Shown here one piece after another: positions 43,308-52,047 of a DNA stretch of 64,000 bases (position 1 is its first letter; each line of letters starts with the position of its first letter). The notes beneath the pieces were generated by a model. It searched no databases. It was given only the letters and a program-made list of their open reading frames with translations, and was not told where the DNA came from. The translations under genes were made by a program, and so were the position numbers. The stretch is taken from the NCBI GenBank assembly GCA_964641125.1, contig CAZXMO010000001.1:1-64000 (forward strand), written 5' to 3'. Origin of the DNA: JBKHAJ01 sp964641125 (GTDB lineage Bacteria; Spirochaetota; Spirochaetia; SPDA01; CAZSGZ01).

Positions 43308-43371
43308 TCTTTGTTCCTTTCTCTACACATCTTAGTTGGTCGCAGTACATTCTTAATTATAAAACGTAGCC

Positions 43372-43400
43372 ATTCTACGGATAGTCTATCAGGTAGTCAA
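43372..43400 (-). promoter_or_regulatory. Promoter of the livGFHMK operon
   Basis: Minus-strand TTGACT (43395-43400), 17-bp spacer, TAGAAT (43372-43377), overlapping the last codons of the upstream glycosyltransferase gene. The leader to livG is about 58 bases. Confidence 0.75.
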
Positions 43401-44581
43401 CCGGAAAATGTGTTTACTATCTCTCTGTACCGGGAGTGCACCATATCGACCACCTTCTCCCAGGGGAGATATATACTCTCCAGCGCCCCCTTCCCCGCGG
43501 TCCGTATTCGGTTCGGTTTGTCCATGAGCCCCTTGAGGACCCGGGAAAAAGATGCCGGATCGTCGTCGCTCAAGAATCCGTTGACCCCGTCTTCCACGTC
43601 CTCGGCGGTAGAAGAGCCCCGGATGAGAACCGAGGGGGTGGAAAAAGCGGCGGCCTCCCGCATGACGAGGCTCGCGGTATCGTAGAGGGAGGGAAAGAGG
43701 AACAGATCGCCCCGACCGTAGTATTCCTTCATCTCTTCCCGTTCGATTACCCTGCCCATAAATTTGACCTGTTCGTCAAGTCCCAATTTTTTTACGAGCC
43801 CGCGTATTTCACCTTCGTCCTGACCTGAGCCGACAAAAACCAGTCTAAACCGACGATTTTCCCGTTTGAGAATGTCCGCCGCTTCGAGGATGAGCCGGAT
43901 ATTCTTGATCCACCTATGCTGCCCAACGAAGAGAAGCATAAAATCTTCGTCCGTAAGACCGATCCGCTCCTGTCCCGCCGTCCGGTACCGGCGGTATTCC
44001 TCGGGACTAGGAGCCATGAGATCGGTCCCGTTGATCATTACCTCGATTTCCCCTGTATAGCCGTATTCCCGTAAAGTAGTCATGGTCCCCTTATTGGGCA
44101 CCCATACGAAATCGGCGGAATGATAGAACCTCAATATCCGGTTCATCGCCCAGCTGACCGCCATGTCGTTGCGAAAGGCCTTCTCGAAATCGTCCCGGTA
44201 CTTGCTGTGAAATGTAGTTACCAAGGGAATATTCCGTTCCCGGGCAAGATCCAGAGCGATCTCCGCGCTGGTGAAGGGGCAGTGAGTATGGATCAGATCG
44301 AAGGGAATGCCGTGGAGCTTCTTTTTGAAGGAGGCGTCCAGCTTGGGAATTCCTAGTCTCCAGGGGTCCTTCCCGGGAATGGGAAGAGAGAGAAAGCGGA
44401 GGACCGGAAAAGGCTCAGAGTCTTCGTATCCGGGGACGTTAGGAACCACAGCGTAACAGGTTCCGTAGCTCTCGTTCAGCCACCTGGCATAGTTCCGGGC
44501 GACGAGCCCCACTCCGTCCATGATGGGCACGAAAGAATCGTTGAATTGCCCCACGATCAAGCGGTCTTTGTCCCTGTTCAT
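43397..44581 (-). CDS. GT4-family glycosyltransferase
   Basis: 394 residues, GT-B fold. The N-terminal acceptor domain starts VGQFNDSFVPIMDGVGLVAR, as in lipid- or sugar-acceptor GT4 enzymes, with DLIHTHCPFTSAEIALDLAR near residue 100. The C-terminal nucleotide-sugar domain has LLFVGQHRWIKN and the E-x7-E region (FPSLYDTASLVMREAAAF). Cytoplasmic or membrane-associated. The acceptor is unknown; a glycolipid is plausible because glucosyl-diacylglycerol synthases share this opening. Coupled to the SanA-like gene by a TAATG overlap. Confidence 0.85.
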   Translation of the reverse strand: MNRDKDRLIVGQFNDSFVPIMDGVGLVARNYARWLNESYGTCYAVVPNVPGYEDSEPFPVLRFLSLPIPGKDPWRLGIPKLDASFKKKLHGIPFDLIHTHCPFTSAEIALDLARERNIPLVTTFHSKYRDDFEKAFRNDMAVSWAMNRILRFYHSADFVWVPNKGTMTTLREYGYTGEIEVMINGTDLMAPSPEEYRRYRTAGQERIGLTDEDFMLLFVGQHRWIKNIRLILEAADILKRENRRFRLVFVGSGQDEGEIRGLVKKLGLDEQVKFMGRVIEREEMKEYYGRGDLFLFPSLYDTASLVMREAAAFSTPSVLIRGSSTAEDVEDGVNGFLSDDDPASFSRVLKGLMDKPNRIRTAGKGALESIYLPWEKVVDMVHSRYREIVNTFSG

Positions 44582-45264
44582 TACTCCCCCGTTTCAGGTA
44601 CGGCTGAATCGGGTATCTCTACCCTCTCGCCTAAGAATTTCGGCTCGGTACCGGTTATATGAATGTCGATATAGGCCTTGACCCGGGCGAATAATTCCCT
44701 GAACCGGGTCTTGAATCCATAGGAAAACGGGACATCCCCTGCATTGAACCCCACGGCATCGATTCCGTACTGCCGGGCAATATAGACAGCCCTTTTTCCG
44801 TGGAACTCCTGGGTCACGATGATCGATTGTTCGATTCCGAAGACCTCCTTGCTGCGGACGACCGAATCGAGGGTCCTGAAGCCGGCGAAATCCATATATA
44901 TGGCCCCTGCGGGAACACCTCGCCGGATCAGCTCGTTCTTCATCTCTTGAGGCTCATTGTACCAGGTCTTGCTGTTATCCCCGCTCGCAAGGATGTACTG
45001 GGCCTTTCCTCTTTTATACAGCTCCGCGGCCGCGTCGACCCGGTACGTAAAGTAGGGGTTCTGCCCCCCTCCCTTCCTGAACCGGCTCGTACCCAAGAGG
45101 AGGATAGTCCGTTTCTGTGGTATGTCTCTCACCGAGCTGTAGAGATATCCCTTCGAAGTCCGGTGAATATTCCAATTGCAGTAGATTGCGAAGACCAAAC
45201 CCAAGAGGATGAGGATTCGCAGGATAATAAAAAGAATTCGTAAAACTCCCGATGCTTCAGCCAT
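44581..45264 (-). CDS. SanA/YdcF-like membrane protein (DUF218)
   Basis: 227 residues from the second of two ATGs, which has AAGG at proper spacing. One N-terminal membrane helix (~8-28), then a DUF218 domain with TILLLGTSRF, the Asp/Asn-rich ASGDNSKTWYNEPQEMKNEL motif and VTQEFHGKRAVYIAR. SanA homologues affect envelope barrier function in enterobacteria. Operon partner of the GT4 enzyme. Confidence 0.85.
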   Translation of the reverse strand: MAEASGVLRILFIILRILILLGLVFAIYCNWNIHRTSKGYLYSSVRDIPQKRTILLLGTSRFRKGGGQNPYFTYRVDAAAELYKRGKAQYILASGDNSKTWYNEPQEMKNELIRRGVPAGAIYMDFAGFRTLDSVVRSKEVFGIEQSIIVTQEFHGKRAVYIARQYGIDAVGFNAGDVPFSYGFKTRFRELFARVKAYIDIHITGTEPKFLGERVEIPDSAVPETGE

Positions 45265-45348
45265 AGACATCCTTGTGTATCCCCCCCATATTACATAAAA
45301 TATGCCGTTCAGGGAATAACATCGAACGTAATTACATCGAGGGGTGGT

Positions 45349-46326
45349 ATGATGAAAATCGGCTTAACCGGCGCAACCGGGTTCATCGGAAGTCAGCTCG
45401 CGGAGCTGCTCGTAGCGGAGGGGTACCGGGTCTCCTGTCTCCTCCGCGAAACGAGCTCCCCCCGCTGGATCGATCAGCTGCCGTTGAAACTCCATTACGG
45501 GGAGATTCTCGATCCCCCTTCCCTCAAAGAGTTTGTCCGGGACAAGGATATCATATTCCACCTAGCGGGAACCGCGAGGGGACGGACCGAGACGGACATC
45601 ATCGAAGCCAACCGCACCGGCACCGACAACCTCTGCACAGCGGTGCGTGAACACAATCCGGAAATCGCGCGATTCGTCTACGTGAGCAGCGCCGAAACGG
45701 CCGGCCTTTTTCCGGGGGATGAGCCCTGTACCGAAGAGTATCCCGTCGAACCCGTCACCGTCTACGGGAAAAGCAAGGCCGCCGCGGAAGAGAGGGTTGT
45801 ATCGTGTCCGGGTCTCCCCTACACCATCGTGAGGCCGAGCCCGGTCTTCGGCCCCCGGGACCGGGACGTGTTCATCATGTTCAAGCTCATCGAAGGGAAC
45901 TTTCTTCCGATGCCCAAACTGAACGGTACATTGAGCATGATCTACAGCCGGAACCTCGTGAAGGGGCTTCTCCGGTGCGCCGTCTCGGAAGCGGCCCTCG
46001 GAGAGATCTATTACCTCGCGGACGACGGGCGTTATACCTGGGACGAGATTACCGAGTTTATAGCCCGGGCGCTCAACAGGAACCCGCTGCGGCTGAGAGT
46101 GCCCGTTCCGTTCATACGGCTTCTCGGAAACATCAGCAGCCTGTACAGCAGGGTGACCAACCGGGCTACAATCTTGAGCAAAGAAAAATTCCTGCTGATG
46201 ACTCATTCCAACCTTACGGTTTCCAACGCGAAGGCTAAGCGGGACTTCGGATATACAACGGAGGTCCCCATAGAAGAGGCTATCCGGGAAACCGCCGATT
46301 GGTACAAGGAAAACGGCTGGCTATAG
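45349..46326 (+). CDS. Extended SDR, NAD-dependent epimerase/dehydratase family
   Basis: 325 residues. Rossmann motif TGATGFIGS (~7-15), catalytic Tyr and Lys in YGKSK (~140-144), with VSSAET as the Ser strand. The fold is shared by nucleotide-sugar epimerases, 3-beta-hydroxysteroid-type reductases and the ceramide reductase described in Caulobacter. The substrate cannot be decided from sequence. It lies beside the lipid cluster, and its end overlaps the convergent PPTase gene by 47 bases. Confidence 0.85.
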   Translation: MMKIGLTGATGFIGSQLAELLVAEGYRVSCLLRETSSPRWIDQLPLKLHYGEILDPPSLKEFVRDKDIIFHLAGTARGRTETDIIEANRTGTDNLCTAVREHNPEIARFVYVSSAETAGLFPGDEPCTEEYPVEPVTVYGKSKAAAEERVVSCPGLPYTIVRPSPVFGPRDRDVFIMFKLIEGNFLPMPKLNGTLSMIYSRNLVKGLLRCAVSEAALGEIYYLADDGRYTWDEITEFIARALNRNPLRLRVPVPFIRLLGNISSLYSRVTNRATILSKEKFLLMTHSNLTVSNAKAKRDFGYTTEVPIEEAIRETADWYKENGWL

Positions 46327-47041
46327 GCCAGGAAAATCGCCGTATCTGTATTTCAGGGAACTCGTTGCGGCGGATGCAGACCGCCGAGGAATACCCGGGA
46401 AGAAGATCGAGGGAAAGAGCTCGGTAGAGGACCCCTTTTCGGGCGAAAGAATCTTCAAAACGTATTTTCTCGACCGGACGCTCCCCGGCGGCCACGGCAC
46501 CCGAATCGGCGGAGATGGCCCGGACACGATCCAGGTAGAGCGCCGCCCGTTCTCCCCAGGCTTTGATTACAGCCTCCTTCAAACACCAGGCCCGGAAGAA
46601 GACCTCTTCCCGCGCTCCGCCGGGGAGCTCAGCGAAAACCGCCGCCTCTTCGGGAGCGAAGGCGTACTCGACGAGGAGGCTCAAGTCCCTGATCCTTCGA
46701 CGCCGCTCGATATCTACGCCCACCTCGGTGTCGGATACGGCAAGGACGGCGGCGTTACCGCTGTGGCTCAGGTTGAAGTGCAGACCGGGAGGGCCGTTAG
46801 ACAGAACCGGCTTCCCTCCGGAACCGCGGCGAAAATCGAGCTCCCCGGCGGGAAGGGCTGCGTATTCGGCGAGAACCGAACGGAGAAAAAACCGGGAAGC
46901 GGCATAGCGAGCTCCCTCGATGGGGACCGGAAAGGATCCGGCCCGCCTCACTTCTTCCCGGGTCAGAATACCGGATTCCGCCGCCGCGGCGGAGAAGACA
47001 CCGAAATCCATCGTCCACACATCCGTCATGCAACCGCACAT
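46280..47041 (-). CDS. 4'-Phosphopantetheinyl transferase, Sfp superfamily
   Basis: 253 residues from the ATG at 47041; 47029 is nearly as good. It moves phosphopantetheine from CoA to a carrier-protein serine. The signature is clear: FNLSHSGNAAVLAVSD, then VGVDIE (Mg2+ ligands) and FFRAWCLKEAVIKAWGE (Glu and Lys). The length is that of the larger Sfp class, used for dedicated secondary or lipid carriers, not of the ~125-residue AcpS. Divergent from the first ketosynthase gene. The last 47 bases overlap the SDR gene tail to tail. Confidence 0.9.
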   Translation of the reverse strand: MCGCMTDVWTMDFGVFSAAAAESGILTREEVRRAGSFPVPIEGARYAASRFFLRSVLAEYAALPAGELDFRRGSGGKPVLSNGPPGLHFNLSHSGNAAVLAVSDTEVGVDIERRRRIRDLSLLVEYAFAPEEAAVFAELPGGAREEVFFRAWCLKEAVIKAWGERAALYLDRVRAISADSGAVAAGERPVEKIRFEDSFARKGVLYRALSLDLLPGYSSAVCIRRNEFPEIQIRRFSWPIASRFPCTNRRFPG

Positions 47042-47071
47042 CTTTTTCCACACTACATGAAATCGGCGAAC

Positions 47072-47100
47072 TTGACAATTTGGCTGTTTCACTATTCAAT
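47072..47100 (+). promoter_or_regulatory. Possible promoter of the FabF-like ketosynthase gene
   Basis: A perfect TTGACA at 47072-47077; the -10 is less certain (TTCAAT at 47095-47100 with a 17-bp spacer). A start near 47107 puts the GTG at 47131 about 24 bases downstream and argues against an upstream TTG start. Confidence 0.45.
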
Positions 47101-47130
47101 AAAACCCTACAACGAAGTAAAGGTGCAGTA

Positions 47131-48390
47131 GTGAATAGAAATCCCTTAGAAACACGTGTGGTTGTCACGGGCTTAGGCACAATCAACCCCCTCGGTAACA
47201 GTGTGGCGGAGTTCTGGAAGAACCTTGTAGCCGGTAAGTCCGGGATCAGGCTCTCGCGGAAAGTCGATTTATCCGAATATCACGTCAAGATCGCCGGCGA
47301 GGTGGACCTTCCGGAGGATCTGACGGAGTATTTTGCCTCTAAGAAGATGATCAAGCGTCTCGACGACTACATTGTCTACGCCCACATCGCCGCGGTCCAG
47401 GCGCTCAAGGATTCGGGTCTCGAAGTGGACAAGACCCCCGAGAGGTACGGGACTCTCATCGGCAGCGGAGACGGGGGCTTGAAGACCCAGATGGAGAATA
47501 TTGATCGTCTAATTACGACCGGAATGGGATCGACCTCGCCCTTCTACGTCATAAGCGCCATTCCCAACACCGGGTCCGCCTTCTTCGCCCAGGAAAAGAA
47601 TCTCCAAGGACCCTCCTTCTCCGTCAATTCGGCGTGCGCCACGGCGAACCACGCCATCGGACTGGCGGCCGGAATGATCAAGATGGGCATGGCCGATGCG
47701 ATGTTCGCCGGCGGCTCCGAGGCCGCGGTCAATCAGGCGGGGATCAGCGGTTTCGGCAACATCATGGCCCTTTCCGACCGGAACGACAGCCCCGAAACCG
47801 CCTCACGGCCCTTCGACAAGGACCGGAACGGCTTTGTCCTGAGCGAAGGTGCCGGGGTGATCCTCGTCGAAGAGCTCGAGCACGCCTTGAAGCGGAACGC
47901 CCATATCTACGCGGAAATCGTCGGCTACGGGTTCACCACCGACGCCCACGATCTCGTGGCCCCCCATCCGGAGGCGCGGAACGCGAGCATAGCGATGAAG
48001 ATCGCCATGGAAACGGCGGGAATAACTCCCGAACAGATCGGGCTCATCAATGCCCACGGGACCTCGACTCCGGTGGGAGACCGGATAGAATCCGTTGCCA
48101 TCAATCGTGCTTTCGGAGAGTACGGAAAGAAGGTGCAGGTTCACAGTACGAAGTCGATGACCGGTCATCTCTTAGGCGGCGCGAGCGGGATAGAGGCGAT
48201 AGCTCTAATGCTCGCCTTCGAGCGGAACGTGGCCCACCCGAGCATCAATGTCTTCGAGCAGGACCCTGAGATTCTCCTCAACATCATTACCGAGCCCCGG
48301 GACACCCCAAAGCTCACGCATTTGATGTCCAACGCCTTCGGATTCGGTGGACACAACGCGTGTATCATCTTTTCACGTTTCGAGGGATAG
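47131..48390 (+). CDS. FabF-type beta-ketoacyl-ACP synthase (chain-extending KS)
   Basis: 419 residues from a GTG with AAGGTG upstream. Elongating ketosynthase with a full Cys-His-His triad: SVNSACATANHAIG (Cys near residue 165), NAHGTSTPVGD and TKSMTGHLLGG. Residues and length are canonical FabF, so it is a plausible general elongation enzyme for the adjacent type II system. It is on the opposite strand to the main operon and converges on the FabZ-like gene, with only one base between the two stop codons. Confidence 0.92.
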   Translation: MNRNPLETRVVVTGLGTINPLGNSVAEFWKNLVAGKSGIRLSRKVDLSEYHVKIAGEVDLPEDLTEYFASKKMIKRLDDYIVYAHIAAVQALKDSGLEVDKTPERYGTLIGSGDGGLKTQMENIDRLITTGMGSTSPFYVISAIPNTGSAFFAQEKNLQGPSFSVNSACATANHAIGLAAGMIKMGMADAMFAGGSEAAVNQAGISGFGNIMALSDRNDSPETASRPFDKDRNGFVLSEGAGVILVEELEHALKRNAHIYAEIVGYGFTTDAHDLVAPHPEARNASIAMKIAMETAGITPEQIGLINAHGTSTPVGDRIESVAINRAFGEYGKKVQVHSTKSMTGHLLGGASGIEAIALMLAFERNVAHPSINVFEQDPEILLNIITEPRDTPKLTHLMSNAFGFGGHNACIIFSRFEG

Positions 48391-48391
48391 G

Positions 48392-48919
48392 TTAGTCGGG
48401 GAAGACCACCTCTAAGGCGGCGGCTGTAGTAACGGTCCCGTCGGCGACGACCTGCCCGAGGGCGGTGGCGAAGAAACCGTCGTAATCGAGCTTCCGGGCC
48501 ACGATCTCGGCTTGTACTCCGGGCGTGAGGGGGGCCGCGTACTGCGCTCCGAGGACCCGGGTGGCCCGCACATCCACCGGCGTCGCGTCGGGTCCGAGGC
48601 GGTCGGTGGAATGGGTGATAAAATAGTAGAGACACAGCCCGAGCTGCCCGATCATCTCGACCTGAAGGCTCCCCGGGTATACCGGTGTCCCGGGGAAGTG
48701 CCCGGCAAACACCGGGTCCTCCGGGTCCATATACCTGCTTCCGGTTATAATACCCCTCTCGAGGTCGATCCCGGTTATCTCGTCGACTAAGAGCATGCTT
48801 CCCCGGTGGGGAAGAATACGGGCGATGTCGCCCCTGTTCAAGCGGAGCCCGCTGGGCATATCCCCCGCTTCCGCGATGGGCTTGCGGCGGTTCTTCTTGA
48901 CAAGATCGAGGTAGTCCAT
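48392..48919 (-). CDS. FabZ/FabA-like 3-hydroxyacyl-ACP dehydratase
   Basis: 175 residues starting MDYLDLVKKNRRKPIAEAGD. Hotdog fold with ILPHRGSMLLVDEI (~37-50) and the catalytic GHFPGTPVYPGSLQVEMIGQ (His and, in place of the usual Glu, a Gln-containing EMIGQ helix). FabZ normally has PGVLIxEAxAQ, so this is a divergent member. The start at 48919 has GGGAAG. A longer frame would run into the upstream oxoamine-synthase gene. Last gene of the ten-kb operon. Confidence 0.88.
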   Translation of the reverse strand: MDYLDLVKKNRRKPIAEAGDMPSGLRLNRGDIARILPHRGSMLLVDEITGIDLERGIITGSRYMDPEDPVFAGHFPGTPVYPGSLQVEMIGQLGLCLYYFITHSTDRLGPDATPVDVRATRVLGAQYAAPLTPGVQAEIVARKLDYDGFFATALGQVVADGTVTTAAALEVVFPD

Positions 48920-48933
48920 ATTCTTCCCGCCGG

Positions 48934-50190
48934 TCAGGAAGTCTCTCCCTTTACCAGTACATCTTCGAGGATATTCAACACGTCGTCCATGTCCTCTTTC
49001 GTCAGCTGGCTGGAAACGGAAATGCGGAAACGCCTCGCATGGGCGGGAACCGCGGGAAAATCGACCGGCTGGAGGAAGAGTCCCCGCTTCTGGATCTGTT
49101 CGGCATAACGCATGAGCTTCTCCCCGGAGCTCCCGATGATGATCGGAATAACCTGAGACTCGGTATCCCCGAGGTCGAGGTTCAAGCCGTTGAGCCCCTT
49201 CTTGAGATAGCGAACATTCTCCCACAGCTTGTCTCTGAGGCTCGAATCGCGGGTGGCGACCTCCAAAGCCTTCATGAGTCCCGCCACGATGGGAGGCGAC
49301 GGGGCGCAGGAGAAGTTCCACGGGGATGAGTACCCCTTGAGATAGCGGATAATCCGCTCGTTGGAGCAGACGAATCCCCCCACCCCTCCGAAGGACTTAC
49401 TGAAGGTCCCGAAAGAGACGCCCACCTTGTCCTCCATATGGAAATGCTCGGCCACCCCCCGGCCGTTCTCGCCGAACATGAGGGTCGAATGGGCCTCGTC
49501 GATGTATATCGGGGCGTTGTATCGTTCGCACACCTCTGAAATCTCCGGGAGCTTTACCAGATCGCCGTCCATGGAGTAGACCCCTTCCACGGCGACCAGG
49601 ACCCGCTTGCCCTTCACCTTTTCGAGCATGGCGGCCAATGACTCCGGGCTGTTGTGCTCGAAAAAGAGCATCTTAGCCCCGGACAGGGTCCCCCCGTCGA
49701 TCAGGCTCTTATGGCACTTCTCGTCGAGGATGAAGGCGTCCCCCTTCCGCAGCAGTCCCTGGATGGCCCCCATGTTTCCGCCGAGTCCCGATGAATAGAG
49801 AAGACAATCCTCTTTCTGCTTGAACTCGGCGAGACGGCGGGAGAATTCGGTATGGAGATCGAAGGTTCCCGACAACAGCGGAGCCCCGGAGGCCCCCATC
49901 CCATAGACGTCCAAGGCTTCCTTGGCCGCCTGGATGACCTCGGGATGGGTGGAGAGACCCAAGTAGTTATACGAGGTAAGATTGATGATCTTCCGCTCTT
50001 TCCCGTCGAGGTTGCTCAAAATCTCGGTACGGACCCGTGGCGATTTCAAGAGTTCCTGCTCGAAGAAGGTAAAGGTGCGGGCGACAACCGGGTTGGAAAC
50101 CCACTCCTCGTAGTCCTTGGGGGGGTCTAAGACATTCTCACTGTCGTTGTAAAAGAAATCGGCTAGACTGTAATTGAGAGCATCCGACAT
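48934..50190 (-). CDS. Alpha-oxoamine synthase, serine-palmitoyltransferase-like
   Basis: 418 residues. PLP enzyme that condenses an acyl thioester with an amino acid, releasing CO2. Motifs: TSYNYLGLSTHPEV (~73-86), the ring-stacking His in DEKCHKSLIDG (~155), DEAHSTLMFG (~230) and the lysine loop GTFSKSFGGVGGF (~263). The GTFSKS...GGF loop resembles bacterial SPTs more than BioF or KBL, which usually read GTxGKA. The N-terminal ~55 residues extend beyond a minimal BioF. It starts on the ACP stop (TAATG), so ACP and synthase are made together, suggesting acyl-ACP as donor. The amino acid (Ser, Ala, Gly or cysteate) is unknown. Confidence 0.9.
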   Translation of the reverse strand: MSDALNYSLADFFYNDSENVLDPPKDYEEWVSNPVVARTFTFFEQELLKSPRVRTEILSNLDGKERKIINLTSYNYLGLSTHPEVIQAAKEALDVYGMGASGAPLLSGTFDLHTEFSRRLAEFKQKEDCLLYSSGLGGNMGAIQGLLRKGDAFILDEKCHKSLIDGGTLSGAKMLFFEHNSPESLAAMLEKVKGKRVLVAVEGVYSMDGDLVKLPEISEVCERYNAPIYIDEAHSTLMFGENGRGVAEHFHMEDKVGVSFGTFSKSFGGVGGFVCSNERIIRYLKGYSSPWNFSCAPSPPIVAGLMKALEVATRDSSLRDKLWENVRYLKKGLNGLNLDLGDTESQVIPIIIGSSGEKLMRYAEQIQKRGLFLQPVDFPAVPAHARRFRISVSSQLTKEDMDDVLNILEDVLVKGETS

Positions 50191-50435
50191 TATTGCTTCA
50201 CGAACTCCATGAATTTGTCCCCCAGCTGATCGATATTCGCGATATCGGAGAGTTCCGAGCGGGGTATCTTGATGTTGAGCTCCCGCATGGAGCAGCTGAC
50301 TACTTCGATCATATCGAGGCTGTTGGCACCGTATTCTTTCATCGATTTCTGGGGATCGATTTCCCCCTCGTCTATATCATCGAGATTTTCGGCGATGTTC
50401 CGTTTGATTACTTCGATTACTTCTTCCTTGGTCAT
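50190..50435 (-). CDS. Dedicated acyl carrier protein
   Basis: 81 residues starting MTKEEVIEVIKRNIAENLDD. Four-helix carrier with the phosphopantetheine Ser in YGANSLDMIEVV (a GxNSLD motif replacing the usual GADSLD). Acidic, as normal. An AGGAG site sets the start. Overlaps the oxoamine-synthase start by TAATG. Not in a fabD-fabG-acpP-fabF housekeeping order, so it is probably specific to this pathway and to the nearby Sfp-type PPTase. Confidence 0.92.
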   Translation of the reverse strand: MTKEEVIEVIKRNIAENLDDIDEGEIDPQKSMKEYGANSLDMIEVVSCSMRELNIKIPRSELSDIANIDQLGDKFMEFVKQ

Positions 50436-50460
50436 CTCATTACTCCTTGTGTTAAATACT

Positions 50461-51273
50461 TTAAGAGGACGTATCCTCAAGTGTAGCCATATACCGATTC
50501 ATGGTATTATCCCTGAAACTGAGCCCGTTATCAACCGTTATGACCTGCCCGTTCATCCCGTCCATGAGGCCGCTCGCGAGTGCGAGGACGGTCTTTCCGC
50601 AGTCGTCGGGTGAGAGGATCAGCGACTCGTCAATCCCTTCCCTCTTTAAGAATTCGAAGAATTCCTCCCCGAAGATCCGGCTGAACGACTCGGTCTTGAC
50701 GGTCCCGAAGCGAATGATGTTTACCCGGCTCCCTTCCTTCTTCAGGTGGACCGCCAAGTACCTTCCGAAGAATTCGAGGAGGGCCTTGGAAGCGGCGACG
50801 AAATCGTAGCCACGGTAGTAGTGGTCGGGTCCGTCCGAGGAAATCCCGATAACGTGCCCCGGATACCTGCCGAAGCGTTCCTTGATAGCCCGGGTGTAGG
50901 CGACGATAGGCCAGGAGCTGTATTCCAGGGTCTTGAACAGGCTTCGTTTGGCGTAATCGGCAAGCTCGAGGGTCCGTGCCGCGAATCCCACGTTGCTCAC
51001 GAAGACGTCGAGACCTTCCCCGTGGAGGGAAATTTCCTCCATCACCGCTTCGGTATCCTCGTCGACACTCACGTCGGCCTGGAGAAGAATCGGTTTCGGA
51101 GCACCTAAGCCCTCGAACTCCCCGTAGATGAGGTCTTCCTCGGCGGACCCCCACTTATAGGTCATGAAGAGTTTGGCACCGGCCATGGCGAATCGCTTCG
51201 CCGCGGCATACCCTATCCCCTTAGTCCCGCCGGTTACCAGTACTGTCTTTCCTGAAAGATTTATCTCTATCAT
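50461..51273 (-). CDS. FabL-like enoyl-ACP reductase (SDR family)
   Basis: 270 residues. TGGTKGIG (~15-22) binds NADPH; SNVGFAA replaces the classical NNAG. The active-site Tyr and Lys are spaced Y-x6-K (GYDFVAASKAL), the FabI/FabL pattern, and not the Y-x3-K of FabG-type reductases. That suggests an enoyl reductase completing the FAS cycle. A ketoreductase role cannot be excluded without structure-level comparison. Confidence 0.78.
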   Translation of the reverse strand: MIEINLSGKTVLVTGGTKGIGYAAAKRFAMAGAKLFMTYKWGSAEEDLIYGEFEGLGAPKPILLQADVSVDEDTEAVMEEISLHGEGLDVFVSNVGFAARTLELADYAKRSLFKTLEYSSWPIVAYTRAIKERFGRYPGHVIGISSDGPDHYYRGYDFVAASKALLEFFGRYLAVHLKKEGSRVNIIRFGTVKTESFSRIFGEEFFEFLKREGIDESLILSPDDCGKTVLALASGLMDGMNGQVITVDNGLSFRDNTMNRYMATLEDTSS

Positions 51274-51296
51274 TAAGTAACACCTATCGTAATGGT

Positions 51297-52043
51297 CTAT
51301 TCCGGATAAAACTCTTCGATCCGATCCCGGGTTTCGGGATACCCGAAGCTGATTCGGTGCATCATATCTTCCTGAAGCCGAGCCTCGATGAGCAGTTTTT
51401 TCTTCGGCGCGCTCAAACTATACTTGAGCAAACGCAGGGATTTTACATTTTTCTCGGCTATCTGTAAAGCTATGTCCCGTGCCTTCGGCAATACTTTCTC
51501 CCTCGGAAGGATATAGTTGATTCCGGTCCCCTTCTTCTCGAGCTCCGATCCCTTGAAACGCCTTCCGGTGAACATCATCTCCGCGGCGAGGTAGGGACCG
51601 ACCAGCTCCTTCAGGAGAGTAGTCGTTCCCATTCCCGGGGTAAATCCCATGTTCATAAAGACCGCCCCGTAGCGGCTTTCCCGGGCGGCAATGACGATAT
51701 CGCAGCACAACGCCATGGCGAGGCCTCCCCCCATGGCGTGACCCTCCATGGCCGCTATTATCGGAAACTCCGCCTCCACGAGCCGTTCCGAGAGAACCAG
51801 ATCCTTGACCAGAATCCTCCCCTCGCAGAGATTGACCAAGGTCTCTTTATCGGCCCCTCCGGAAAAGACATCGGAAAGTCCGGCTAGGATAAGAACCTTC
51901 GGCCGGATCTCCGTTTCCAGCCGGTCGAAGGCGGCGAGAAAATCTTCGATAAACCGTTCGGAGAAGATGTTCTTCTCCTCGGTGTCGTTCATGGTAAGAA
52001 CGGCGATCCCCTCCTCGACCCGTATGTCCATTGTCGATGCCAT
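51297..52043 (-). CDS. PksI-like crotonase (ECH2, beta-branching decarboxylase)
   Basis: 248 residues starting MASTMDIRVEEGIAVLTMND. Enoyl-CoA-hydratase fold. Closely follows PksI/MupK-type ECH2: EKNIFSERFIEDFLAAFD, AMEGHAMGGGLAMALCCDIV (oxyanion hole) and FMNMGFTPGMGTT. In HMGS cassettes ECH2 decarboxylates the glutaconyl-like intermediate to give a beta-methyl branch. 4 bases after the PksH-like gene. The longer in-frame start is rejected because it lies inside that gene. Confidence 0.88.
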   Translation of the reverse strand: MASTMDIRVEEGIAVLTMNDTEEKNIFSERFIEDFLAAFDRLETEIRPKVLILAGLSDVFSGGADKETLVNLCEGRILVKDLVLSERLVEAEFPIIAAMEGHAMGGGLAMALCCDIVIAARESRYGAVFMNMGFTPGMGTTTLLKELVGPYLAAEMMFTGRRFKGSELEKKGTGINYILPREKVLPKARDIALQIAEKNVKSLRLLKYSLSAPKKKLLIEARLQEDMMHRISFGYPETRDRIEEFYPE

Positions 52044-52047
52044 TACT

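Noticed and set aside
48920..49321. N-terminal extension of the FabZ-like protein
   Set aside because: It overlaps the oxoamine-synthase gene out of frame and has no domain; the ATG at 48919 has a ribosome-binding site and a full hotdog domain follows.
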